Both the position numbers and the translations under genes were made by a program. Shown here one piece after another: positions 43,257 to 53,742 of a DNA stretch of 64,000 nucleotides. Location: NCBI GenBank assembly GCA_029204225.1, contig CM055092.1, forward strand, positions 63,242,622 through 63,306,621, read 5' to 3'. The stretch comes from Diphasiastrum complanatum (lineage: Eukaryota; Streptophyta; Lycopodiopsida; Lycopodiales; Lycopodiaceae). The notes beneath the pieces are model-generated. The model ran no database searches. It was not told the DNA's origin and worked only from the letters and a program-made list of their open reading frames with translations. How positions within the stretch are numbered: the first letter of the stretch is position 1; each line of letters starts with the position of its first letter.

Positions 43257-46148
43257 GAAGAGTAACCTCACACATTACCTGCAGCAAAAAAACATTGATC
43301 AACTACAGAGAACTCGACAACAACAGAGCAATGATTCTAGGCGACGGGAGCAACCACGATGTGAAAGACATAGAGACTCTATAGCTATGAACATTGTCGG
43401 GACAAGCTGAGTTTCCAGGAGCACTCTATGTACCCTCACTGAGAAGAGATCTGCTGTCAGTCTCGAAGATGGAAGATCTCAGAATTCGAGTCTTGTTTGA
43501 TGGCAATACATGCCGAATGGTCGAACAAAGTTCAAATAAGCTGCTAACTATAGGATGCAGAGAAGGTAACATGTATATTGATTATCAGCAGTTCTGATAG
43601 CATATTGAATGCGTCAGAAAATGAAGATAAGCTCTAGCACAAAAGAATGTATCATCTGAACATGAAAAGCCTCTACGAGATGAGCAAAAAAGACATTGTG
43701 ATGGGTCTAAAGATATTCAGACCAGACATCGACTTCTGTGAAGCCTGCCAAAAGGGCAAACAATATCAAAGTCCATTTGTACATGAAGGAAAGAGAGCCA
43801 ATGAAGTCTTTGAGCTCATCCATTTAGATGTCTATGGGCCGATGAAAGTCGATTCGCTCTCCGCATCAAGGTATTTCTTGACGTTCATTAACGATTAAAG
43901 CCAGATGATGACGATCTATAATTAAAAAAAAAAAATCCGAAGTGTTTGACTCTTACAAGAAGTTTGTGACATTCGCAGAGAGACACACCTCGAAGAAAGT
44001 GCAGACCATTAGATCTGATAATGGAGGTGAGTACAAGAGCAAGGAGTTTTCAAACTTCTACCAAAAACAAGGTATAGAGCATCAATTCACTCCTGCGTAC
44101 AGACCCGAATATAACAATGTCGCAGAAAGAAGAAACGAGACACTAGTTGAAGAAGCTAGATGCATGATGGCACAAGCTCAATTGCTAGGTCAATTTTGGG
44201 CTGAGGCAATAGCTGCAACGGTACACCTGTAGAACAGATCAACAATGACAACTCTGGAGAACAAAACATCGTATGAGATGTGGACAGGCAAGAGGCCTGA
44301 TATGTCATATGTGTGTGTGTTTGGATGTGCATCATACAAGCACATACTAAAGGAGCAAAAAAGAAAGCTCGACGAAAAGTTAGAGTAGACAGTCATGGTC
44401 GGATACTCAAATGGATCATAGGTCTACATACTCTATCACCCAACCACGAAGAAAGTTGTGTTGAGTCGAGATGTGATGTTCGATGAGTCCAAATTTTTAG
44501 GATTGAAGGAAGATAAAGGCCATGAGATTTTCACACTACTGCCAATTCAAGAGGGAGATCGAGACCAAACGTCAAGTCAGATGGAGCCCCAGACTCTTGA
44601 GCAGCAGGAAGTTGAAGATCAACCTGACGAAGAAGAAGCAATCGAACAATGACAAACGGGACCTAGATGGTCAACAAGACAAAGAAGACCTCCAGAATGA
44701 TACAATGATAATCTTCAATGGAGCGAAGATACAAAGTTCAAATTTTGCAGCTTCATTGAAGAACCGAATACATATCAAGAAGCTATCCAGAGTCCAGAAG
44801 GAGAATTCTGGAAGCAGACAATGTCATACTCAAATCGAGCCAATGAGGTCCAATGGGACGTGGACACTAGAGCCACTTCCCGAAGACAAAAAGACCGTCA
44901 ACTGCAAATGGGTATACAAAAGAAAGATCAAATCAGATGGCACTGTTAGAAGCTACAAGGCCAGACTTGTGGCCAAGGGCTACACGCAAAGGTATGACAT
45001 CGACTATTTGGATATGTACTCACCAATGGTCAAAATGGCAAGTATTTGACTACTACTCCCACACGCAATGCAATACAATCTGGAAATACACCAGATTGAT
45101 GTGAAGATAGCCTTTCTACACGGAGATCTAGAGGAAAAAATCTTCATAAAACAGCCTGAAGGATTCGAAGATCCTAACAATCGACAATATGTTTGTCGGT
45201 TACAACGATGTATTTATGGTCTGAAGCAAGCATCACGAGCTTGGTACAAGAAGCTCGACAATCTTCTGAAGTTTCTAGACTTCGTTCCTACTCAACCAGA
45301 CTACAATGTATATATAAAATGAGTAGGAAGAAGTTTTGTGATTTTGACTATTTTTGTGGATGACTCCTTGATGATAGGAAACTCCTTGAAACTAATCAAA
45401 GAGATGAAGAGTCAGATATCTGCAAGTTATGAAATCGCGGATTTGGGAGAAGCAACTAAGTGCCTTGGGCTGGAGATCAGAAGAGATCAAATCAAAGGAT
45501 TATTGCATCTGAGTCAATCTAAATACGCCGAAAAGGTGCTGAAGCAGTACCGAATGATGGACTGCAAAAAAAAGGCCACACCAATGATAGCTGGAGCCAG
45601 CCTGACAAAGCAGGATTGCCTGAACACAGATGAGGAGAAACATAGGATGGAAGGTATTCCATACCAAAACCTAATTGGTAGTATGATATGTACCTCACAA
45701 TCTGTACCAGACCCGACCGTGGCTTTTTCTGTCTACGCATTGAGTCAATTCTCTTTGAATCCTAGCATAGCGCATTGGCAAAAGGCGAAACAAATTTTGC
45801 AATATCTGAAGGGCACCCGAAATGTGGGATTGATCTACAAAGCAGACAAAGAAAAAAATTTGTTCGAGCTGCAACAGTACAGTGATGCAAGCTAGGCAAG
45901 CTATAAAGATGACAACAAATCCGTAACAGGAGGATGTTCAGCAGCGTGTGGAGCAGCAGTCAGTTGACTATACAAGAAGCAGACACTTGTAGCTCAATCT
46001 TCGTGCGAGGCCGAATACGTGGCAACATCGAAGGTGGCAAATGAGGTGGTGTGGTTGCAAATGATACTGGATGCAATTGGCAGACAACAAAGAGAACCAT
46101 GCACCATGATGATGGATTCTTAAAGTGTCATATATCTATCCCATGATC
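43257..46148 (+). pseudogene. Copia pol (element C), 3' end lost
   Basis: Protease altered (VIN-stop-RVTSHI where VIDSGATSHI is expected). Integrase: CEACQKGKQYQSPF, IHLDVYGPM (first Asp kept), IRSDNGGEYKSKEF (second Asp kept), AERRNETLVEEARCMMAQAQ (Glu kept). Reverse transcriptase: [54 protein letters not shown] and an intact FVDD box near 45355. RNase H: QQYSDAS, QSSCEAEYVATSKVANEVVW, and a break after YLSHDHF at about 46148, where gypsy RNase H begins. Stops at about 43257, 43380, 43896, 44230, 45048, 45320 and 45895. No 3' LTR. Confidence 0.9.
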
Positions 46149-46699
46149 ATTTCCAAAGAGAGCTTATCTATTGATCCAGTAAAGATCGAGATTATTAAGA
46201 ATATGAAAACAGGGGAGTACAATCAAATGCTATAAGGCGTTTAAAGATTTAGTTGACACGTTGGTTTATGCGCCCATTCTTTGGCCGCCGGATTGAGCAA
46301 ACCGTTGCTTGTGCATTGCGATGCTTCGTAGGTGGCGGTTGGTTGCGTATTAGCATAGCCGAGGGACAAAAAAGGTTATGATCATCCGGTCTATTATGCA
46401 AGCAAGCAGCTAATGCCGGCGGAAAGGAATTATTCAACTACATAGTGTAAGGCATTAAGTTTCATTTTTGCGCATCAGAAATTTTGGCATTTTCTACTTG
46501 ATAATAAATTTATTGCTTTTATGGATCATCAATCGCTGCTTTATCTTATGCATGAACTTGTGATTGTGAGTAGAATTGTGCGTTGGATGATTTTGTTCCA
46601 AGAATTCGAGTTCGAAGTGCGAATTCGGCCCAGACGAGTGCATACTATAGCCGATCAATTGTCCCATATTGAAACGGACAATGAGGAAGAAGCCATAGA
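46149..46699 (+). pseudogene. Ty3/gypsy RNase H fragment
   Basis: Reads LSIDPVKIEIIKNM, then a decayed part, GLSKPLLVHCDAS, HPVYYASKQLMPAERNYST, KFIAFMDHQSLLYLMHELV and RVHTIADQLSHIE. This is the RNase H and tether region of a gypsy pol. The catalytic Asp (CDAS) and the DHQSL motif are visible. Several stops. It is cut on the left by element C and on the right by the LTR of element D. Confidence 0.85.
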
Positions 46700-47563
46700 T
46701 GTAGGACAAATAGTAATTATTCTTCCACAGAGAACACAATGCAAGTTTGAATAAGTCAAACTAATATCAGTATCTTCAATCGGTATTGTATCTGATCTAT
46801 GTACTAATAGAACAATATTAGTTCTGATTGAATATGCATGTGAAAATTATGTGCGGAAGTAAGAGACATCTTTAGACAATGTAGACAATAAGAAACTATT
46901 GATCAAAATGGAATTTTCATAACTCTGAATCTGAATCATCAATATACATCTCTTGTTGTCTTATCTCGCTGTTGTGTCTCTAATTGAGTGAGTTAGTTAT
47001 AACGAGTAGTGCACATGTATTTATATTGCTACAGGACAGGTCTTTGGCCTTTCAATGCTGTAACAATAGATATCTAACCATTTACGATGGTTGATATTCA
47101 AATAGCGCTTTGTTTCCAGGGTCGAATAATTTCTGTTCGGAAATTATTCGCAACAATCTATCTCTTCGTCTCAGCTTCGTGTTTCGCGAATTGTTCGCGA
47201 CATTTTCGTCTTTCGTGAATTGTTCACGACAGATGACAATTCTTGAACTTGAAGAAGAAATCTATAATATTCCGCGAACTGTTCGAGATAGTTTCATGAC
47301 AGTTGAGATTTGAATAAGAAACAGAATATTTTGTGACAAGATTTTGTTCGTGAATCTTTCAAGCTTCAACAAGAAAGCCACCAGCTTCTACAAGTAATTG
47401 TTTCGTGAATCTTTCGAGTTGACTGCAAGACAAAGTTCGCGAATCCTTTGAGGTTGATCACGAATAAAAATATTTTCGAGTGCGCGTTAGTTTCTTATCC
47501 TTTGTCAAGTAAACTATGCACTTTGTTAGTAGAATCATGATTAGTTTGATCAGTTGTTCTACA
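46700..47563 (-). mobile_element. 3' LTR of copia element D
   Basis: The plus strand runs from TGTAGGACAAATAGTAATTA to TTGTTCTACA, 864 bp with TG..CA ends, next to a polypurine tract. It contains several TTCGCGAA-type inverted repeats. Matches 51204-52048 along its length. Confidence 0.85.
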
Positions 47564-47580
47564 ACTCCCTCTCAAAGTGG
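47564..47580 (-). promoter_or_regulatory. Polypurine tract of element D
   Basis: The minus strand reads CCACTTTGAGAGGGAGT and ends at the LTR start TGTAGAAC. Confidence 0.7.
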
Positions 47581-49390
47581 GTAGTTGGATTAACCCCAAT
47601 CTTCCTCGCTACTTCTCGAACAAAGCCTTACTGAGTGGCTTTGTAAAGATATCAGTTGTCATTTCCTCTGTAGGTATGAAGACTGTCTTCAGTATCTTCT
47701 TCTCGACTAAGTCCCGAATCACACGATATTTGATAGCTATGTGCTTTGTTTTTGAGTGAAATACATGATCTTTTGTAAGATAGATTGCTGAAGTGTTATC
47801 CATTAACAAGACATAAGGTTCAGAAATAGATTTATCAAATCCTTCCAACATCTGTTTAATTCAGATCAGCTCTTTGCCATCTTGGTTGCTGCTACATATT
47901 CTCCTTCACAAGAAGATTGAGCTACTACTGTTTGTTTCCTGCTTATCCAGAGTATGGCTATGCCAGATGCTAGAGTACAACCTCCTGAAATACTTTTGCT
48001 ATCATCCCTTCATGGATGCCTAGCTTGTGTCACTGTAAGATTCGATGCGAAATCCAGCTTCCTTCGAATAACACAGTCCATAGTCTTTCGTTTCATGGAG
48101 ATATTGTAGTACTCTCTTTGTCAACTTCCAATGCAACGATCTTGGGTTCTGATTATATTGGCTCAGCCTATATACTACAAATGCTATATCAAGTTTGGTG
48201 TTGTCTGCTAGATATAACAATGATCCAATCAGCCTATGATAGGGTGTTTTGGCCATTCGTTCCTCTTCCTGGAGAGTCTACGGACAATCTGCCTTGTTCA
48301 GTATTGTTCTAGGTATCATGGGAGTATGCACACCTTTGCATTCGAGCATGTTGAAGTCTTCAATGATCTTTTGAGTGTACTTTTGTTGGTGAAGATACAA
48401 CTTACCACCTTCAAAGTCTCTTTGGATCTGCAAGCCTAGATAGATTTAGCTTCTCCTAGATCAACGATCTCAAATATTTCAAAAATGTCTCTTTTGACAT
48501 CTGAAATTAACTTATCTCTTCTTGAGAAGATAAGTGTGTCATCAATATAAACAGCTAGAATGATTATTTCATTTTAGACATGCTTGATATAGACATTCGA
48601 TTTAGCAAATAGATGTTCGAAGCCTAAGGAGCATAGTGTTTTGTCCTTATTTTTATACCATTGTCTAGTTGCTTGTTTCAGACCATAAATGTTTTTATTC
48701 ATGTGACATCCGTATTCTGGATATTCTTGGTTTACAAAACCAACTGGTTGATCCATGAATAAGTCTTCTTCCAATTCTGCATGCAAGAAAGTAGTCTTCT
48801 TATCCACAATATAGATTTTCAGACCATGAGCCACTGCGTACATGAATAACAAGCGAATTGATGTATGTTTGACTACCGGTGAGAAAGTATCAGTGTAGTC
48901 GATTCCGTACTAAAATCCTTTAGAAACTAACCTTGCTTTGTATCTAATGTTTTTTCCATCATGACCTGTTTTGATCTTGTAGATCCACTTGCATTTGACT
49001 AATTTGATGTCATCAGGTATAGGTGCAAGTGTCCATACATTGTTCTTATACATGGATGACATTTCGTCCTCCATTGCTTGAATCCATCGATCTTTATCTA
49101 GTCCATCAACAACTTCCTCGAATGTTTGAGGTTCGTCAAAGAATCCACAAAATTGGATGGCTGTATTAAAAACATCCTGACCATACCTTTCTGGTGGTTT
49201 TCGTTGTTTGTCAGATCTTCTCACAGGTGGTTTTGAGTTTGATTCTGCAGGTTTTGAGTTTGATTCTGATTCGAGCTTTTCTATTGGAATTTGAGCTGGC
49301 GATTCGAGTCTGTCATGCACTCGATCTTGACCTCCCTCTGAATCTGGTAACTCTCTTTCATTTTTTGTTTGTTTTTCTTCTGTCATTGTT
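47581..49390 (-). pseudogene. Copia RT and RNase H (element D)
   Basis: From right to left: a Ser/Glu rich linker (KPAESNSKPPVRRSDKQRKP), reverse transcriptase WIQAMEDEMSSMYKNNVWTL, KCKWIYKIKTGHDGKNIRYK, IYGLKQATRQWYKN and a YIDD catalytic box near 48535 (a conservative variant of YVDD). RNase H follows: YHRLIGSLLYLADNTKLDIA, FRIESYSDTS, LLMDNTSAIYLTKD and VFIPTEEMTTDIFTKPLSKA. Stops at about 48570 and frame breaks around 47860 and 48260. Confidence 0.9.
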
Positions 49391-51060
49391 GGTAGCTCAT
49401 AATAGTTATTGAGAATTTCATAGCCAACTAGATCACTGTCTGATATGTATTTTGTCTCATCAAATTTAACATCTCCAACAACTTCTATCTTGCTAGTTTC
49501 GGGTACATAGACATGATAATATGACGAATGTAACTCAAATCCTAACTAAAACCTTGTTCTGCTTTTTTTTATCGAGTTTCTTTCTCAGCTTATTTGGTAT
49601 GTGCATATACACTGCGCATCCAAATGTTCGAACATGTGCTAGATTTGGCTTCGCCTTCCACCATATCTCATGAGGAGTTTTATCTGGTATTCAAGATTTC
49701 AGAATACGATTCTGAAGATAATTTGATGTAGCCACTACTTCTGCCCACAATTGTTTTGGTGCCTTCGCATAAGCCATCATACACCTTGCAGCTTTCATCA
49801 TTGTACGATTTCTTCGTTCAGTTATTCCATTGTGCTGAGGTGTGTATGATGCAGTCTTTGTATGCATAATACCTCGATCAGTACAGTAAGCCTTGAATTC
49901 ATTGGGAATGTACTCACCTCCACGATCTGTGCGAATTTGCTTCAGCTTATTCCCTGCCTGCTTTTCAGCCCAATTCGTATGCTCAACAAACTTTTCGAAA
50001 GCTTCAGATTTAGTATGAATAAAGTATACCATAGCGAACTTGCTGAAGTCATCAATAAACGTAATGAAGTACTTTGCATCACCCAATGACAATACTCCGA
50101 ATGGTCCACAAATATCTGAATGCACAATTTCTAGTACCTTAGTTGTTTTATAAACATCCTTACTGAAAGGTGTTCTAGTCATCTTGCCTTTAAGATAGGA
50201 TTCACAAGTAGTTCGAATATCTCTACTTCTGATTTCGACTCCTTGAATTCTCTGACTTTTGTTGGCTTGGTACAAGGCTTCCATGTTTGTTTCAAGGAAA
50301 CAAAATGTGAGGTGGCTCTCAAATCAAGTACTACCTCTCGAATTGAATTAGATGAATAACATAGATCAGCACTAACATAAGCTATTGAGTTCCTTGTTGT
50401 CTTGTCTTCTGCTGCTCTGGAGCATTTTGCTTTGTCTCTGACATAGTTTGAATCTAAAGGTTCATTTCGATTCTGTTCCTTTTTGTTTTTGAGATTCTGA
50501 TAACAGTCTACTACTGCATGACCCCGTTTATGACAATGATGGCATTCAATCTTTGGATTTAACCGACACTTTTCTTTTGTGTGACCTGGTCTTTTGCATC
50601 TGTTGTAGATCTTCTTATTACCATAATTTTTCTATTGTTTTCCAAATTGTTGTTCATTTGTCTTAGACTCATTCTTCTTAGACGACCCCCTCTTAAACAT
50701 AGACTTCTTAGAAGATTTATTCTTCTGAGTAAATAGAGCATTTTCGGAATCACCATTATCGTCATAGCATTTACGAGCATCGAGTCTCATGCTTGGTTTG
50801 CAATTCTTCCCATAAATCCTTTGCATTCGAAATTGATGTAAGATCTAGCATTATATTGTCATGCACTGAAGACACAATAATTGCTATAGCTTTGTCATTT
50901 TTAAAACTCCATTCTTGAAGTTCTTTGCCAGGAGTAGCTACTGGCTTCTCCTCAATTGATTCTACCCATTGCCATAGACCTTTGCCCTTCAACAAGAGTG
51001 TAGTCTTTAATGTCCAAATCAAGTAGTTTGAACCTTCTAGATCCAAGATCATAGTGATCT
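49391..51060 (-). pseudogene. Copia gag, protease and integrase (element D)
   Basis: Gag: LDLEGSNYLIWTLKTTLLLK and DLWEELQTKHETR, then a basic Lys/Ser linker and one zinc knuckle CHKRGHAVVDC near 50510 (first Cys decayed). The protease is reduced to LDLRATSHF (LDSGATSHF expected), followed by a deletion that removes the rest and the zinc-finger start. The integrase (49691-50284) is open and keeps its triad: HSDICGPFG, RTDRGGEYIPNEF, NGITERRNRTMMKAA. The start ATG is unclear. Confidence 0.85.
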
Positions 51061-51190
51061 TAGCTTGAATATTGATGATCTACGACATCTTCTAATTCTG
51101 AATAACCTCCAGATAGCGGCTTGCTGATGGACGTATGAAGAATGCTGAGAGAGATTTGAAGATAACACTATATCAACTTTAATTCCGCTT

Positions 51191-51203
51191 GCTCTGATAC
51201 TAC
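51191..51203 (-). promoter_or_regulatory. tRNA-Met primer binding site (D)
   Basis: The minus strand reads GTAGTATCAGAGC, one transition from TGGTATCAGAGC in the core. Confidence 0.7.
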
Positions 51204-52048
51204 TATAGGATAAATAGTAATTATTCTTCCACAAAGAACACTATGCAAGTTTGAATAAATCAAACTAATATCAATGTCTTCAATCGAGATTGTATCTTAT
51301 CTATGTACTAATAGAACAGTATTAGTTCTGATTGAATATGCGTGCAAAAATTATGTGCGGAAGTAAGAGACATCTTTAGACAAATTTAGACAATAAGAAA
51401 CTATTGATCAAAAATGAATTTTTATAATTCTGAATCTGAATCATCAATATACATCTCTTGTTGTCTTATCTCGTTGTTGTGTCTCTGATTAAGTGATTTA
51501 GTTACAACGAGTAGTACACATGTATTTACATTTCTACAGGACAGTCTTTGGCCTTTCAATGCTGTTACAGTAGATATCTAACCGTTTACGATGGTTGATA
51601 TTCAAATAGACGTTTTTTTTTCTAGGGTCAAATAATTTCTATTCGCGACAGTCTATCTCTTTGTCTCTGCTTCATGTTTTGCGAACTGTTCGCGACACTT
51701 GTCTCTTCACGACATTTTCGTCTTTCGTGAATTGTTTGCGACAGATGACAATTCTTGAGCTTGAAGAAGAAATCTAGAATATTTCGCGAACTGTTCAAGA
51801 TATTTTCGCGACAATTGAGGTTTGAACAAGAAACAAATTATTTCGTGACAAGATTCTGTTCGCGAATCTTTTGAGCTTTAACAAGAAAGCCACGAGCTTC
51901 TACAGGTAATTGTTTCACGAATCTTTCGAGTTGACTGCAAGACAAAGTTTGTGAATCATTCGAGGTTGGTCACGAATAAAAATGTTTCGAGTTCGCGTTT
52001 GTTTCTTATCCTTTGTCAAGTAAATTGCGCGCTTTGTTAGCAGAATCA
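51204..52048 (-). mobile_element. 5' LTR of copia element D, outer end lost
   Basis: 845 bp aligned to 46700-47563. The terminal TG has become TA, and the last 26 bases of the other end are missing at 52048, so no target duplication can be read. Confidence 0.85.
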
Positions 52049-52054
52049 AGAGTT

Positions 52055-52370
52055 GCCATCGTTGTCAAAATTTTGACTACCTATAACTTTTGAACCATAA
52101 GTCGAAATTAGGTCATTTTGGTGCCGTTGCAAAGCTCTTGTCGAGCTCTTTCCGGAAAAAAAATTCAAAATACTAATATCGGTTCAGCGTGCACCCGCTC
52201 AAACCCTAAGGGCGCGCGCTGAACTGATATTAAGGTTATTTTTTTGAAATATATATTTTTTTAGATGAGAGATTTTCTACAAACTTTGACTGCCTACAAC
52301 TTTTTAGCTGTAACTCGGAACTAGGTCATGTAGGGTGCCATTGCAAAGCTCCCGTCAAGCTCTTTCTAAT
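52055..52370. repeat. Diverged tandem repeat flanking the hairpins
   Basis: 52057-52155 and about 52265-52370 share TTGACTRCCTAYAACTTTT, AGGTCAT, GTGCCRTTGCAAAGCTC and CAAGCTCTTTC-like words, so a unit of about 215 bases was duplicated. Each copy is followed by one hairpin. Confidence 0.65.
52173..52235. repeat. Hairpin 3, ATATCGGTTCAGCG arms
   Basis: CTAATATCGGTTCAGCGTGC pairs with GCGCGCTGAACTGATATTAAGG (seen at 52214-52235), with few mismatches. Same arm family as 25671-25865. Confidence 0.8.
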
Positions 52371-52430
52371 GGCACCATGTTCGTCTCAATTGAAGCTACG
52401 GTTAAGAAGTTAGACTATTTTAAAAAGAAA

Positions 52431-52506
52431 CCTAATATCGATTCAACGTGTGGATGGCCTGTTTAACCAGTCAAATAGCACATCTGTGCGTTGAACCGAT
52501 ATTAGG
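52431..52506. repeat. Hairpin 4, CCTAATATCGATTCAACG arms
   Basis: CCTAATATCGATTCAACG (52431-52448) pairs with CGTTGAACCGATATTAGG (52489-52506) with one mismatch. The right arm differs from that of hairpin 2 by a single transition. Confidence 0.85.
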
Positions 52507-52601
52507 GTTTGGAAAGCTCTTGCACCATCACCTGAAAATACAAAGGAGAAGTGAATGAGCACACACTAGCGCAATTACGCCCGCCGGTTCCAGACACCAG
52601 T

Positions 52602-52664
52602 TGCACATTTTCCAAGGGTGTGGGACCCCTAGGAGCGCTTTTCAAAGGGGAAAATGTGCAATAT
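52602..52664. repeat. Short inverted repeat, TTGCACATTTTCC arms
   Basis: GTTGCACATTTTCC near 52602 and GGAAAATGTGCAAT near 52650 are inverted, with further pairing of AAGGG.G and CCCCTAGGAGC parts between them. Confidence 0.6.
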
Positions 52665-52809
52665 TATCACATTTGCTTATGGAAATTAAGGTTACATGTT
52701 AACCATATAAGTTGGGTGGCGAGCAGTTTCGGAATCATAAAAAACGAGCATAGATGTTGCCAGAAGTTTTCTCTCTCTTGTTAATCTTACTCTATAGTCA
52801 AACTTCTTA

Positions 52810-52843
52810 AAGGGGCCATTTTGAGCCCATATTTTCCCTAATG
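52810..52843 (-). repeat. Third copy of the element H terminal repeat
   Basis: Differs from 30369-30402 at one position. The homology continues to the left for about 50 bases (TTCTCTCTCT...AAACTTCTTAAAGG). It implies that 52049-52843 is the end of a second element of this kind, cut by element D. Confidence 0.75.
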
Positions 52844-52849
52844 TGGGAG

Positions 52850-53740
52850 GATCGTGACCTAAGCTTGGATGACGGTTCCGTACGGCGACACGTGCGAAAG
52901 AAAAGCACGTGGAAAAAAAATGGAAAAACCAAGAAAAAAAAACATATAATTTTGAAGTGAATTTTTTGGTACTTGCGAGTAGAATCACATCTCTAGGAAG
53001 TGATAGGATGTATTACTAGTAGTTGGGTAATGATAATTTCATTCAAAATTTGTGATGACAACTTGGAATATATAAGGTTGCTCCAGGTTCATTTTAGAGG
53101 ATCACTGAGTTACACGGTGATTGATTGTTCATATTATCGTGAAGACATGGATGCAGATAGAGTTCAATGGAGGCTGCGACAACATCGACGCCAGGAGGAC
53201 ATAGACTCAATTGAAATAGAATATCATCTTCCAATGAATTTTCAAGCGTTGATGCCCAATTTATGATGTGAATTAGCTAGCGAGTTATGATTTAACAATT
53301 TAGTTATGACTACATTGAACAAGCATGTTGCGGTTTGACGAGGCGTTGGAGTACACGCAAAACCGTTAGAGTCCGTTCGGGTGGACCATTTTCGACCCAA
53401 ACCTTGCGGTTCCTTGTGCGGTCCTATTATTACGGTCCTTGGATTAACCTTTTTGCGGGTGCGAGGCATCACATTGCATTGGGTCGTAATCAGGATGGGT
53501 ATGATAGCTGCGAGTTTGGCAAAAATTAATGACATTAAAAGTAACTTTTATACAATTCACGAGTGCTAAAATTGATCCGATAGTCGTTGCTACGCGTCTT
53601 CCAGCAATAGACGAGCGCGATGTATGATGGCATTTGGAAGATTAAAATAGACATCTTCTTTGTTTCACGCTTACTTGCTAATCAGAAATTCTTGCATTAC
53701 ACATTGCTATGATCATGTACAAGCATTCACGAACAGACGA
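52850..53740. other. No gene recognised
   Basis: Short ORFs (53000-53266, 53242-53535) lack recognisable motifs. One has a CpG-rich patch near 53335-53470. It may be the leader of the unidentified coding region that follows. Confidence 0.3.
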
Positions 53741-53742
53741 CG

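Noticed and set aside
46700-52048. Target duplication for element D
   Set aside because: The left flank ATAGA and the sequence after 52048 (AGAGT) do not match, and the outer 26 bases of the 5' LTR are missing, so none can be claimed.
52201-52210. AAACCCTAA word, telomere-like
   Set aside because: A single copy within the loop of a hairpin; no tandem array of the plant telomere repeat.
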